Assembly (NCBI GenBank): GCA_011037195.1
Contig: JAAEAF010002759.1
Span: 1-64,000, forward strand
Length of the DNA: 64,000 bases
Source: Triatoma infestans
Taxonomy: Eukaryota; Arthropoda; Insecta; Hemiptera; Reduviidae
Direction: 5' to 3'
Below the pieces are notes generated by a model. It searched no databases and was not told the DNA's origin. It saw only the letters and a list, made by a program, of their open reading frames with translations. Both the position numbers and the translations under genes were made by a program. Positions 1-11,101 of the stretch are shown here, one piece after another (position 1 is the first letter of the stretch; each line of letters starts with the position of its first letter).

Positions 1-582
1 ATCGGGTGAAGAGACCGGTAAACTGGCCTTCCAGATAACTAACTATTTAGAAAATATTTAGGAATAAATAGGAAATATTTTTTTTTTATAGATTTTTGTA
101 AATAAACTAGAATATTGTTTTGTTTTAATGATGTTTAACCTGATTATTAAGTTCATTATGGTTCTGAAATAGGTTTTAAGGGTTTTCAGCATTTGAACTC
201 TCTTATTTATTAGAAATTAATAAGAAAATCCGCTTTTAATTTTAGTTTATGAAACAAAGAAATAGGAAAAAAACGACGAAAATTTAATATTTATGATTGA
301 ATATCTCGGCAATGGTTTGAAATATTGAAGTGAAATTAATGGTATTATTCTTCATTTTTTTAGAAGTTTTCAATGCAGTAGTAAAAAGTGGGGGTAAAAA
401 AAAAATCGCCATTTTCAATCACCGATTTAAGGTGTAAGGCGGCAATAAAATCAAATAACATTAACACCATCATAAACTAGAGCGCAAATACTTCAACAAA
501 CGTTACGTTCACTTTTTTTTATATTTTTCTTCGTTTAAGAGTTATTTCAAAAGTAGCCTATTTAAATGGGACACACTGTATA
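1..582. mobile_element. MITE-like element, right end in the window
   Basis: The right edge reads ATGGGACACACTGTATA, close to the ACAGGGTGTCCC-type terminal inverted repeat that is widespread in arthropod MITEs. The non-coding interior contains a 'gaatatctcggcaatggtt' segment like those elements. The matching left terminus was not found, so the element may start outside the window. No transposase is present. Confidence 0.4.
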
Positions 583-960
583 TAAGGATTAGAATAGGGG
601 TCCAAGTATGTTGCCCTGAGAAACTCCCGCGATTAAAGTAAATATTGGTAGCCCACGATGGTAGCCTAACTGATCTGCAAATAGCTTGTCAGTAAGTGCG
701 ATTTTAGTAGTAAACAGGAAGCAATCCCCTAAGTACAATTCAACAAACCGAAAGCCATGCATATATTATCGAATGCTTAAGCGTTGTCAAGAATGAACTG
801 CTCACGGGATGAAGCTATGACAACTACAAAGCTAATCCTCAGCTGGGTTATAGAAGCCAATTCTCAGAAATGTGTGAACAGAAACCAAATTGATGATTCT
901 GAATGGGTTTTTGGGAATCCATGATAGAATAAAGTCGTATTAGGAGCAGTTTCTCCTTTC
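583..960 (-). pseudogene. Decayed LINE reverse-transcriptase fragment
   Basis: On the minus strand near 645-605 a reading frame gives VSQGNILGPLF followed by a stop. This matches the conserved (G)xxQGxxLGPLLF block of non-LTR reverse transcriptases (Jockey/CR1-like). Upstream on the same strand, the segment between about 950 and 650 shows further short RT-like words spread over several frames. It is broken by stops and frameshifts and cannot encode an enzyme. The assignment rests mainly on one short motif. Confidence 0.45.
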
Positions 961-1520
961 CTAGGATTTCGGCAAGTAATTATCAAAGTTTATTAAATTG
1001 GGAAAAAATAGGCCAAATAAAAGTTTATAATAACAAAGCATTATTGTAATCATTATAGCAAAAACTGTAAATATTTTGCATATATATATGGTGCTGGTAT
1101 ATTCGATAAACCGGTAAACTATAACAAAACTAGGCCTCTTTGTGAATAAACATGTACATGATGTAATCAATATTAATGTTTTGGCCAGTTTCCATTTGGC
1201 GGCCCAACAAAGTATGTATGTTTATATATATTAATAAGTTGTTCCTTTTATGTTAAAAGCAGAATAAAGTAAAGGACGAGCGCTGTCTGGGGCTGTTGGT
1301 TGGCGGTTTGAAAATGGGCTTCTTGAGTTGTTCACGTCTAGTTATTTGTATGCTGAATGTTGTAAACAAGAAAAAGAGGCACACTAACAGAAAGCAAGAA
1401 CTACAAGGTATCTCTACGACTCATAATTTTAATTCCAAAAAGAAGAGCGGTACTTATTCTGAACTTAAAATATGTTTATATAATTTTTTATTTTTCATAC
1501 TTTCTCTTACTCTGAAAAGA
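961..1520. other. AT-rich sequence, nothing assigned
   Basis: Low-complexity AT-rich DNA. A slightly GC-richer patch lies at 1275-1330. The short open frames here have no recognisable content. Confidence 0.3.
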
Positions 1521-1522
1521 AG

Positions 1523-1541
1523 TTGTGGAGGACCTCCACAA
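1523..1541. repeat. Perfect 9-bp palindrome
   Basis: TTGTGGAGGACCTCCACAA has 9-bp arms around a single A. It follows a CTTTCTCTTACTC stretch that resembles a Hel-A 5' terminus, so it may be the terminal hairpin of a decayed related element. Confidence 0.5.
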
Positions 1542-1549
1542 TAGAAGTT

Positions 1550-1850
1550 CTATTGCACGGGAAAAACCTTAAATAACCTACTCATAAAATCTGAGCCTAT
1601 GATCGCGTGATAAACGTTGGCAGTGGTAACCTTCCAGTTAAATCTTGAAAGAATGTTTAGGTTTAAAATTATGTTTTTCCACCAAGTCGGAATCCTGTTG
1701 TGATTCGCGGCATAAAAAAAATTCAAAAGTGCAATGTTTGCATCCTGGAATGTTAGAGGGAAAACAGAGACCTCTGATCCGCAGTCAACCAAGAATCGTA
1801 AGCCGCAAATTTATTTTAATGAACAGGCGACTTGACGTCTGGCTTGTATC
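1550..1850 (-). pseudogene. Ty3/gypsy-type LTR retrotransposon aspartic protease remnant
   Basis: The minus frame from about 1805 down gives FLVDCGSEVSVFP, then about 45 residues later AIIGSDFMSRLF. This is the retropepsin arrangement (D-T/S-G active-site loop, then the hydrophobic-IIG flap-distal block) found just upstream of reverse transcriptase in Ty3/gypsy pol. The active-site triad is D-C-G rather than D-T/S-G, and the reading frame shifts just upstream of it. About 80 codons remain. No adjacent RT, integrase or LTR is visible, so this is an isolated relic. Confidence 0.75.
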
Positions 1851-2024
1851 GTATGTCATCACTGCGAACAGCCTTGGTCCTTTCCAGGTCATAGCTGCAG
1901 AATTGGAATTTTAGTAGGTGTTTGAGGTTCTTCTTAGGTTCAAGGTGTCTTCAACAAAAATATTAAGCTATTCCCTTCGCCCTTATAGTTCTAGTATTCA
2001 CAACTAATTATTGTAGCTCCATAT

Positions 2025-3040
2025 TTTTACTTTCTCTTACTCCTAGTAAGAGGAAGTATTGTAATCGTGTCAAATTTTCGATATTGAGTTTTCACCGGAA
2101 ATATCCATTTTGAGGTTCCCTGAGTCCAAAAAGTGGTTTTTAGCAAATGGTCTGTGTGTGTGTTTGTGTGTGTGGTGTGTGTGTGTGTATGTATGTAAAC
2201 CGCATAGCTCAAAAATGAAAAACCGTAGAAAGTTGAAACTTGATATTCCGTTTAGGTATCATAATGGGATCTGACGGTGCGTTATCTGTTAAAATTCCTC
2301 AACCGGAAGTACCACTTTACTAATTAGTTTTTTTTACTTTTTTGCGATTTTCGCAAAAATGGCTCCAACGATTTTCTTTAAACTTCTTAAGTCAACTACA
2401 TATACAAGGGGCTACAACTTTTATTTGAAACATTTCTCTGGGAAAATTCATTTAAGGGCACTTTGGGGGAGGGTGGGGTTAGGTTAACATCTAAAGTGCT
2501 ATTTCAGTTTATTACACAATTCGGACATTTAAATAATGTTAATTAGAATTAAATATGTTGTTGAAATTCCGAATTTGAGGAAAATCGGATAACCGGAAGT
2601 GCTTTTGTTTTAACACTTTACTAAATGATTTTTTTCACTTTTTCGCGATTTTCTCAAAAATGGCCCCGACGATTTTCTTGAAACTACACATATAAACTAA
2701 ACATTCAAAGATCTACAACTTTTATATAAAACATTTCTCTGGGAAAATTCATTTAAGGGCACTTTAGAGAGGGGGTAGGGTTACAGTTTCCTCTAAAGTG
2801 GTATCATACTTGATTATACAACTCTATCATCCAAATGAAATTAATTAGAAATAAATAGATGGCCAAAATTCCGAGTTTGAAGGAAATCAGTAAACCGGAA
2901 GTGCGCTTTTACTGAATAGTTTTTTTTCAATTTTCGACAAATTTCTTTAAATTTAGCGCAAAAACTATAAAATTTGTTTGTTATAATTTGGAGAACTGGA
3001 GTAAGAGAAAGTTGTGTGAGTGTTTCACACCAGATTTTTT
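2025..3040 (+). mobile_element. Hel-A copy 1, full length (reference copy), putative HINE/Helentron-type element
   Basis: This non-coding element of about 1016 bp starts TTTTACTTTCTCTTACTCC, with a terminal palindrome CTCTTACTCCTAGTAAGAG at 2033-2051. A (GT)n tract lies at about 2150-2190. Two ~300-bp internal units follow (about 2295-2590 and 2600-2895). Each holds a 'ctcaaaaatggc' block, a 'catttaagggcactt' block and a CCGGAAGT motif. Near the 3' end, GGAGTAAGAGAAAGT is the inverse of the 5' ACTTTCTCTTACTCC, followed by the hairpin GTGTGAGTGTTTCACAC and CCAGATTTTTT. Subterminal inverted repeats, a central microsatellite, a 3' hairpin and T-rich junctions are the known layout of HINE/DINE-1 non-autonomous Helentrons. 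The class is inferred. Family membership is seen directly from many copies in this window. Confidence 0.8.
2145..2196. repeat. (GT)n microsatellite inside Hel-A
   Basis: TG-rich run interrupted by TTTG, GGTG and TATG steps. It lies at the same place in every Hel-A copy. Confidence 0.9.
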
Positions 3041-3129
3041 CTATTGTAGCACCATTGTTACAAGTATCCGAATCGTTTAGGATTCGCTAACTCACTCGCC
3101 GTTACTGTCGATAATGAGCTTGTTCCTTT

Positions 3130-3480
3130 GAGATAATAACAGAATTAAATACAATAATAAGGAAAATCCAGTCATTAAAATATAGCAAGTATAAGGTTAA
3201 AATATAATTGGCAATTATTAAGTTACCTTTTATTACAAAAGTAGTCAAAGATTACATAATACATTATGACAAAATGGGAGAGACTTGGTTCAAGATTCAA
3301 GTATAAATATATAAAATTGTTATAGATAAATTAGCTTTAACAGAAATTGAGAACTAGATATATATATATAATAAAAGTTTATACATGAACTTTATTTGCA
3401 CATTTTCATAAAAATGAATCTTATAATAAATCAAATTAAAATTTTTTTTGTGATACTGAAATCACTAGAAAAAATTAAAT
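3130..3480. repeat. 350-bp AT-rich interspersed repeat, copy 1
   Basis: Begins GAGATAATAACAGAATTAAA and is collinear, with few differences, with 10750-11101. It includes 'gacaaaatgggagagacttg' and a variable (TA)n tract at about 3357-3370. It has no coding content or obvious terminal repeats. Weaker relatives lie at about 7965-8100 and 21180-21310. Confidence 0.85.
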
Positions 3481-4765
3481 AAAATTACATGTATCTTTAG
3501 GCTGTTTTAACTGGTATATAATTGATTTACATATTTCATTATCCGATAAGTGTACTTCAAGAATCTTACGCTTGCATATTCTTAAGAGTAGTCAGATTAT
3601 TCTTCACAGTTATGATGTTCGATGCAGTCTTACTCGAGAAATTTAATTTAATATACTCTTACTTTGATTATAACCCAGAATCGTACAGCTTATTTGACAT
3701 CTGTAATTAGAGTATTCGTAATAAATTCCAGCTTTATGTTGCAGTATTATATTTACATGTATATTAACAGAATTCTACAATAATGTGGTACAGAGATGGG
3801 AAAATTGTTAAAATAATTATATTCTGACTGGCCAATTAGTGAATACCAGTTGTATTGGTGACAAGAGAATGGATTCGTAATTTTAGTTTGTAGGTAAAAT
3901 ACCATTACTATCAGCGATATAAATTAGAACTACAAGGAAATAGTTAATTATTACACATCAATAATCAAATATACTAGGTTTGTTGCATTACTAATTGCTA
4001 AAATAAATTACAAACATCATGTTTATTAGTAAAAGCAAACATGATTATTGAGAGAATTTTTTTTAGTGAACGCGATTTTTTTCGGTCATAGCTTGCTTCA
4101 ACAATCGGTTTTGAGCGTACGCTCAATTTCAGGATTTGTTGACAAACAGTGTGATGTCACAATCTTGCATAAAGCGAAAGAAACAATTATCACACACGTG
4201 ACAATTCTGAATACTAATACGTCCGAAGAAGCACCTAAATTCTGCCGAGGATTTTCTTATAATTCGATTTTCTATAAGTCCACTTGCCGCAAATGAATGA
4301 GAATGTAAAAGTGGAGTACTCATCATGTTATTTGCTCAGATAATTGGGCTATTCAATGCATAAGGGAACATTCGCCAGGTGCTTTTGCGTATTTAGAAAT
4401 ACCACATAGTGCCGATATTAAAAAAATACAAATGTACAGCAAAGATTATTTATTAATCGCTTTTAACTGAATTCACAACAGCAGTATTCCAGTAAAGTTG
4501 CATAGCTTTTAATATATTTATGGGCCTCTTTATCGTATAGGACTGACAAGCAATAATTTCCAGATTTTGACGAGAAGAAGAGTATCTGAAATTAGAACTT
4601 CTAGGAAAAGAAAAAGTACAAACTTGATACAGGAAGACGGGAAAAAAACTTCTTGGCAAGAACTGGACAAAACGTGCAATAGTATATCACATAATTTTCG
4701 GCACAGAGGTTTTAGCCAAGATTTAAAAAAAAAAAAATGATACTTATAACATTATTTTGTGTTCT
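3481..4765. other. AT-rich stretch, nothing assigned
   Basis: No recognisable element, exon or RNA gene. Two overlapping short open frames around 4048-4326 have no recognisable domain. Confidence 0.3.
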
Positions 4766-5036
4766 ATGAAGAGGTAGTATTGCAATCGTATCAAACTGAC
4801 GAAATTATATTGTAGTTACTAAAATATCATTGGTGCGCTCTACTGGACTATAATGTAAACACTTCATTACTCGCCTGGATAGGTAGTTTGGTACTCCATC
4901 TCAATATTCATGTTAGGACAAATGACAATTCAAATAAAAGTTGAAGTTTTAAAAAAATTATCTTTATATAATAATTTGTGTTTACATTCACAGGAGTAGA
5001 AGAAAGTAATGTGAGTGATTCACATAAGAAGTTTTA
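4766..5036 (+). mobile_element. Hel-A remnant, internally deleted
   Basis: 'gaagaggtagtattgcaatc' matches the Hel-A 5' end. 'ggagtagaagaaagtaatg', followed by the imperfect hairpin GTGAGTGATTCAC, matches the 3' end. Only about 270 bp remain, with the internal units and GT tract absent. Confidence 0.6.
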
Positions 5037-5216
5037 TTTTATCATTAATACAACCAAGGAATATTGAATAACAAATTAAAAAAATAGTCAAAGTAACTTA
5101 CTGTCTACGTCAAATTTTTATACTTATCCTGAATCTTTTGTAAAGATTTTAGGGGTCAAAGTTTAGTTAACATATATGCAGCAACAAATACCTCTTTATT
5201 CTCAAATATGGAAAAA

Positions 5217-5460
5217 GGGGAGAGATTAGCTCAGAGTGGTTAGTGCACTGGAGTCCCACGCGAAGGACCCGGGTTCGAGTCCGGCTATGCTGCCCTTAGA
5301 TTTTTTTTCTTCCTAGGAGCCCTACAGCTCACTGTCCGGTTATGGACAGTGGTGTCTGTAACGAGAGAACACTGTCTGCACGCCGGCAGTGCACTGAGAA
5401 GGCTTTCGGGCGCCAATGACCAAAGATGTGCGCCTTAAATAAAATTAAAAAAAAAAAAAA
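5217..5460 (+). mobile_element. SINE-A copy 1, tRNA-derived SINE
   Basis: A tRNA-like head carries an A-box (TTAGCTCAGAGTGG, about 5226) and a B-box (GGTTCGAGTCC, about 5271) about 34 bp apart, which is an internal RNA polymerase III promoter. A tRNA-unrelated body follows ('agctcactgtccggttatgg', 'gccggcagtgcactgagaag'), then a poly-A tail ending at 5460. Near-identical flanks AAATATGGAAAAAG and AAATTTGGAAAAGC suggest an aged target-site duplication. The attached body and tail argue against a functional tRNA gene. Mobilisation would need a LINE in trans. Confidence 0.85.
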
Positions 5461-5486
5461 TTTGGAAAAGCAGTTCGCTTATTATT

Positions 5487-6466
5487 ATTACTTTCTCTAA
5501 CTGCTGTTAGAAGGAGTATTGGCAATCATGCCAGATTTTCGAAATTGAGTTTTCACCGGAAATATACGTTTTGAGGTCCCCTGAGTCTAAAAAAGTGATT
5601 TCTAAAAAAATGATGTGTGTGAGGATGTGTGTGAAAAGTATTTCTCAAAAACGAAAAGTTGCAGGAAGCTCAAACTTGGTATTCTTCTATTTAGGTACTT
5701 ACTACAAACGCATGAGACACGAAGATTTCTGGCAAAATCCATCAACCGGAAGTGCCATATTACGAAATAGTTTTTTTCAATTTTTTGTGATTTTCTCGAA
5801 AATGGCTCCAACGATTTTTCTTTAAACTCGTTATATCAGCAAAATATACAAAGAGCTACAACCTTTATTTGTAACATTTCTCTGGGAAAATTTCATTTAA
5901 GGGCACTTTTCGGGAAGTGGTAGGGTTATGGTCTTCTAAAGTGCTATTTCAGTTTACACAATTCTATCATCTAAATAATATTACATAGAATTAAATATGT
6001 TGTCGAAATCTCGAGTTTAAACTAAATCCGATGGCTGAAAGTGCGCTTTAATCAAAGTAGTTTTCAGTTTACTGCAATTTTCTCTTAACCGGTTCCAACG
6101 ATTTTCTTTAAACTTGTTATATCACCAGCACATACAAAGAGCTACAACTATTATTTGGAAAATTCATTTAAGGGCACTTTTGCGGGAGTGGTGGGGGTTA
6201 TGGTTTCGTCTAAAGTGCTATACAATTCTGTCAACTAAATAATATTAATTAGAATAATATAAGTTGCCCAAAATTCCCAGTTTGAAGAAAATCTGATGAC
6301 CGGAAGTGCGACTTTACTGAATAGGTTTTTCAGTTTTTTGTGATTTCCTCCAAAAAAATGCCGACGACGGTTTTAAACACTAATAAGAATTGTAAGTGTG
6401 TAGAAAATTTGTCATTTTCTCTCAGTAAGAGAAAGTTACGTGAGTGTTTTGCACCAGATTTTTTTT
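5487..6466 (+). mobile_element. Hel-A copy 2, full length but diverged
   Basis: The 5' palindrome has drifted (CTCTAACTGCTGTTAGAAG). The GT tract is reduced to short TGTG runs at about 5613-5635. There are about two and a half internal units, and the 3' end reads CAGTAAGAGAAAGTTACG before a weak hairpin and T8. It is older than copy 1, judging by substitutions. Confidence 0.8.
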
Positions 6467-7433
6467 AAATTATAATTTGTTTAATCGTAACTGTCTTTTT
6501 TTAAGAATAGTCGAATAGGCCGCTGCTTGATGTTCTTCTTGTGTTCATAAAGCCAGTTATGAAGAGATCTTCATTAAGAAAACCTCATTATGTTAGTTAG
6601 AATGCGGAATATACCAATACATGAAGCGCAAAATTACTAAAATAGCAACTTGAGAAATTCCTAGTTATAAATAAAATGTTAATAAGCTCACCGTTTGTTG
6701 AAATGTTTGTTGCTCACTTAAATAACATATTTTAATTTACGTTTAATTATGTTATTTTTCCAGTCCCTTTTTACAAGGAACTGAACTAGTAAAGCCAATA
6801 GTACTTTGATCCTATTCAGAAATGTCCCCAAGGAAACTTTTATTCACACTATTTCAATAAACTTTTTGTATTGTTTTTAAATTCATACAACGAATGGAAC
6901 GATATATGAAAGTTGGCTAATCCCTAGAGTTTTTTATTTGGTTCAAATGTATCTCGTTTTTTTACTAACCATTCGGAAAAAAAAAGCAAAAAAAAACAAA
7001 ATTGGGTGATAACAGGATTTCTGTTTCAATATAATTCCCAAAAGAATGTCAACATTTCAAATAGATAGACTGAACTCCAATCTTGGCCCAGAAAGATAAA
7101 ATTAGAGAATGTATTTTTTTGTTTTGTTTTATTTCGCAAACTGTTTTTGATTGCAAACAGCAATTCTGTTAAATTTGCCACAGAGTGGTGTACTCGTACT
7201 TATTGAAATTTCCCAATTGTTCCTTACCAAGACTAGCGAAAGGAAATTTCTATTTTTAGAATATTTTCCAACGTGGGAATATTTTCAATACTTAATTGAA
7301 AACTGCGTAAAATTTAAGGATGAGGGGGAATCAATTTTTGCACTCATGTTAAAAAAGAAAAAAATATTTAATTATCCTATCCAACTCTCTATTAAATATC
7401 GAGCGTCTCATGTACTTCGAAAGGGTTAGAATT
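6467..7433. other. AT-rich stretch, nothing assigned
   Basis: No supportable feature. An open frame at 7151-7429 has no recognisable domain and sits in low-complexity AT-rich DNA. Confidence 0.3.
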
Positions 7434-7631
7434 TTCACTCGTTGGTCTAGTGGCTAGCGCACTCGCCTTTCGTGTGAGAATTCAGGGTTCGATTCCCGTG
7501 AGGGCACAGTCGGTGTTGACACAGCATCGTGATAAAAAGTGGATTGCTACAGTTAGTAGCGCCCTAGACAGCAAAGGCCGGAACTGAACGGCGTGGGCTG
7601 TTGCGCCATAGGTTTATTTTTTTTTTTTTTA
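7434..7631 (+). mobile_element. SINE-B, a second tRNA-derived SINE family
   Basis: The head has an A-box-like TGGTCTAGTGGCTAGCGCAC (7443-7462) and a B-box GGTTCGATTCCC (about 7488-7499), resembling a Glu-type tRNA. The acceptor arms do not pair, so it is not a functional tRNA. The body (about 7505-7610) shares nothing with SINE-A. The 3' end is TTTA followed by about 14 T residues instead of poly-A. This is the only copy seen here. Confidence 0.7.
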
Positions 7632-8220
7632 TAATAATAGTTAAAAGTTTTGAAGTATGAATAAATTAATAATAAATATATATTATGAAATTTTAAGTTC
7701 CCATTGCATACATCATTTAATGAGAATTACTTAACACCAGGAAATCCTACGCATTCTGGTGAAGATTGATTTTCACCAGAAATTCGAATCACAAACTAAT
7801 TCCACAGAATACACTGCCATTCGGAAATAATTATATGCCAACTGCCAAAGGAATCTTTTAAAGAAAAAAAATTCTAGTTCAACGTTTCGGATACCATTCA
7901 TGCCTTTTTTCAGAAGCTATTTAAGGTAAAACGGTGGTAAGTGGAGAAAGTTCCTGATTGTTACTGACATTATTATAAATGAATATTATATTACCTTATA
8001 TTAAAAAGTCGTCAGATATTGCAGAATACATTATGCCAAAAGGGAATGACTTGTTCAAGATTAAAGCTTAAAGATTAAAGCTATTATCAAGTCGTATTTA
8101 AGTTGTGGTAAGGAGTAAAAAAAAGAATTAACATCTAAACGAACAATAATAAAGAAAATAAGGAATATAAAATAAAAAAATACCACACGACTTTATCTTT
8201 CTGCAGTGTAGTGGTATCGT
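7632..8220. other. AT-rich stretch with a partial copy of the 350-bp repeat
   Basis: Positions about 7965-8100 ('ttaccttatatta', 'cattatgccaaaagggaatg', 'gttcaagattaaagct') align loosely with the middle of the repeat at 3130-3480. Nothing else is assigned. Confidence 0.45.
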
Positions 8221-8823
8221 TTATTGTGATTCCTGAGGTAAGTAGTAGATGTCTTGAAGAGGGCGGAAGTTAGTTTAGAGATTTTGGGAGTTAGTGCTCG
8301 AATTATTAACACGGAATTTATAAAAGTAGACTGTATTTGTACAATAATTTAAACGTGAGTAATGGTAACTATTAACAAGAAATACATAGAAATAAATAGG
8401 AGATAAATAACTAATAATTTAGAATGATTAAAATAAATGAACTAAGATGCACAACTAAGGAAATAAATATAAATAAAATCTGTATAGGGACGCGGAATTG
8501 CTGCTCGTATAATGATCTTGAAGACGTACTGAAGTATAATCATCCCCTCTTCCAATGGGGCGAAGTTTATATCACTGTTAGCAACACTCACACCAAAACA
8601 TCTGTCCTAGTGTGCGACCTTGGTTAGTTCGGTGTCCAGCGATTTAGGTCAGTGGCCAGCCTTAGCGGTGCTTGCTTTTATGTAAAGTATTGACCCTTGG
8701 TTTTGTTTGTTTGGCCGCGGCCTTGTCTTGAAGACAGCGGCCGGCTAGGCCACTAGTTATAAATTCTTCTTTCTTTTGTTATGTGTTGTGAAGGTTTGAC
8801 ATTGCTATCACCTTGCCATGTCA
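8221..8823 (-). mobile_element. LTR-A copy 1, solo-LTR-like
   Basis: It is collinear in inverse orientation with 17952-18576. Termini on the minus strand are TGACATGGCAAGG and GAATCACA, giving TG...CA ends. The TATA-like box of the copy at 18221 falls near 8570 here. No internal retrotransposon genes flank it and no clear target-site duplication was found. The element type is inferred from length (about 600 bp), termini and lack of coding. Confidence 0.6.
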
Positions 8824-9699
8824 TTACAGCAGTAATACAACTCAAAATCAGACAATTTTAAAACTTTAATTAAGTAGTTTTGATGTAACTTAATGTAAAT
8901 ACAAATATAGTGGGAATTTCAATTTCTAAAGTGATGATATATTTCAGGGTATTACGTGGTAATCTTATAAGTTTTTTTAATAAAGAAAGTTAACAACCGT
9001 TCAACTTATTTATACAATTTACCTTCCTAACGTTTTCTTTTTCTTCCCCATGATTTCGGCTATTCATTCAGTCATTCTGCGTCACGCGGCCGAGTATAAA
9101 AGAAACTAGGTTGCGCTGGCGATTGATGTTGTTCGTTTAATTAAATATCCAGGGGGCACGTGAGAACAATCTCGGATGCGGTACAACTTCACGCCCACCC
9201 ATCCACACCACCTTCCCAAATGTGCGTTCAAAGCATATAATAGCCCGGCTTACCGAATTAAACGTTTCTAATTTTGTAGTAAAAGAAATCTTATTGTTCA
9301 ATATATAAAAAACTCGAAATAGAATTCAAGTCAGAATTCACCTTTAGTGGTAAACTTTTGTCTAAATGTTTAGATAAACTTAAATTAATAATGAAATACT
9401 TATAAGAATTAACTATGTTTAGATTTTTTTAAATTATATAAACCTATATATAAAATATTATATATAGAAAAGTTTATATATAGTACATAATATGTCAATC
9501 ATCATAACTTCTCAATCCAATTATTGCCGAGTAATAAAATCCGAAATCAATATTTGACACATGTAATGGTTTCATTTCGAAATTTATTTAATAAATATTC
9601 AAAAAATACTGAATAAATATTGATATTACACTGATTTCTAAAACACGATCATATGCATTTAATAAATTATAACCACTCCCCTGGTGGGGTGCTATTATA
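8824..9699. other. AT-rich DNA with a GC-richer pocket at 9050-9260
   Basis: The pocket contains GTATAAAAGAAAC (about 9099), a TATA-like box followed by GC-richer sequence. That could be part of a solo LTR or an unrelated promoter-like match. The rest is AT-rich with nothing assigned. Confidence 0.3.
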
Positions 9700-10380
9700 T
9701 GTAATAGATTTTCTTGCAGTTAGGATTTATTAGTAAGGATAATAAGATCCGTTCCTACAGAATAAATATCACGGGTTTGTGATGAACTAGGATTCGTGAT
9801 CTGCAAATAAAATACACCCAGTAAATGTCAAAGCACACTTAGTAAAATGTTACATATATTCTGAAAAGCATATATACAGTAAATGGTTGCTATGACCAAT
9901 CTGTTCGCTCAGGGAGTGACACAGATTGTCAATCGTCGCTCGTCGAGTAGAGTGGCCTGGTCCTCTTGCCTAGCGCACACTACTATATCGGTGATCGTTG
10001 TATGAACAAACGGCCTGGCTCTCCTGCCTAGCGCAGATGTCCTGAAACGGTGATCGCTGGATGAGCACACGGCTGGCTCTCTTGCCTAGCGCAGATGCTC
10101 TGAGAAGTCAGTTAAGGGCCTGCCTAGCTAGCGCCAAAACTATTAGAAAAGGTTCTAATCGCTGAGTACTTCTCGACTATTCTGGCCCTGGGTAGCCCTT
10201 TATATACGATTCTGAGGTGGTAGGGATGGTGTCCAGTAGGCGGGTCTAGTCGGTGAAAGTTCTCCCCTCTGTAGTGTGGAGTAGGAGAGTCCTAGTGTAG
10301 TGGGGTGTGCCTCCCTAGTGAAGGTCCACTTGGTGCAAACCTGGTGGCCGGGCGGAGAACTGTTGTTACAAAATAAATTA
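9700..10380 (-). mobile_element. LTR-B, solo-LTR-like block with internal tandem repeats
   Basis: Read on the minus strand it starts TGTAACAACAGTTCTCC (10380). It has a TATATAAAGGG box near 10205, then about 2.5 tandem units of roughly 58 bp ('cttgcctagcgca' and 'cggtgatcg' recur at about 9953-10105), then AT-rich DNA with AATAAA-type signals. A promoter followed by repeats and a poly-A signal is typical of an LTR. The 3' boundary is uncertain. A weak open frame at 10200-10415 is not treated as a gene. Confidence 0.45.
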
Positions 10381-10487
10381 CGAGTATGTATACGTATATA
10401 GGATAAAATGTACAAATATTAAAATGACACATAATGTGGTATTGTTAAACTGTCTGCCGACAGCCTGGACATTCTAATTGTCAAAAC

Positions 10488-10510
10488 AATAAATAAATAA
10501 ATAAATAAAA
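10488..10510. repeat. (AAAT)n microsatellite
   Basis: Five to six AAAT units, AATAAATAAATAAATAAATA. Confidence 0.9.
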
Positions 10511-10749
10511 CGGATATATTAAATAAAATAAACCTTTCAAAATTGCTTTCATTTAATTGGCTGATAAATTGATTAATGGAAAAAGAATTTTCTCTAAAAA
10601 AAAAAAAAAAAATTCGGATTTTTTGTTAGTATTAGAAATTTACAACTCCCACACAACTCGTAAATACGTTGACAGAAATCCAAATCTCTTAAACATGCCT
10701 ATATGCCAGACATGTTGTATTATCTAATTAAAAAAGGTCGGAAAATAAG

Positions 10750-11101
10750 GAGATAATAACAGAATTAAAAAAAACAATAATAAGGAAAATCCAGTCATTA
10801 AAATATAACGAATATAAGATTAAAATATAATTGGCAATTATTAAGTTACCTTTTATAACAAAAGTAGTCAAAGATTATATTATATAATACATTATGACAA
10901 AATGGGAGAGACTTGGTTCAAGATTCAAGCATAAATATATAAAATTGTTATAGATAAATTAGTTTTAACAGAAATTGAGAACTAGATGTATAATAAAAGT
11001 TTATACATGAACTTTATTTGCACATTTTCATAAAAATAAATCTTATAATAAATCAAATTAAAAACTTTTTTTGTGATGTTGAAATCACTAGAAAAAATTA
11101 A
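10750..11101. repeat. 350-bp AT-rich interspersed repeat, copy 2
   Basis: Direct repeat of 3130-3480 in the same orientation, 7.6 kb away. It lacks the longer (TA)n tract and has a TATAT insertion near 10878. Similarity stops sharply at both ends, as expected for an inserted element rather than a segmental duplication. Confidence 0.85.

Noticed and set aside
5222..5295. Possible functional tRNA gene
   Set aside because: The same head occurs with the same tRNA-unrelated body at 24715 and elsewhere, so it is a SINE.
7441..7512. Possible functional tRNA-Glu gene
   Set aside because: A- and B-boxes are present but the acceptor and T-stem arms do not pair properly, and a SINE body follows.
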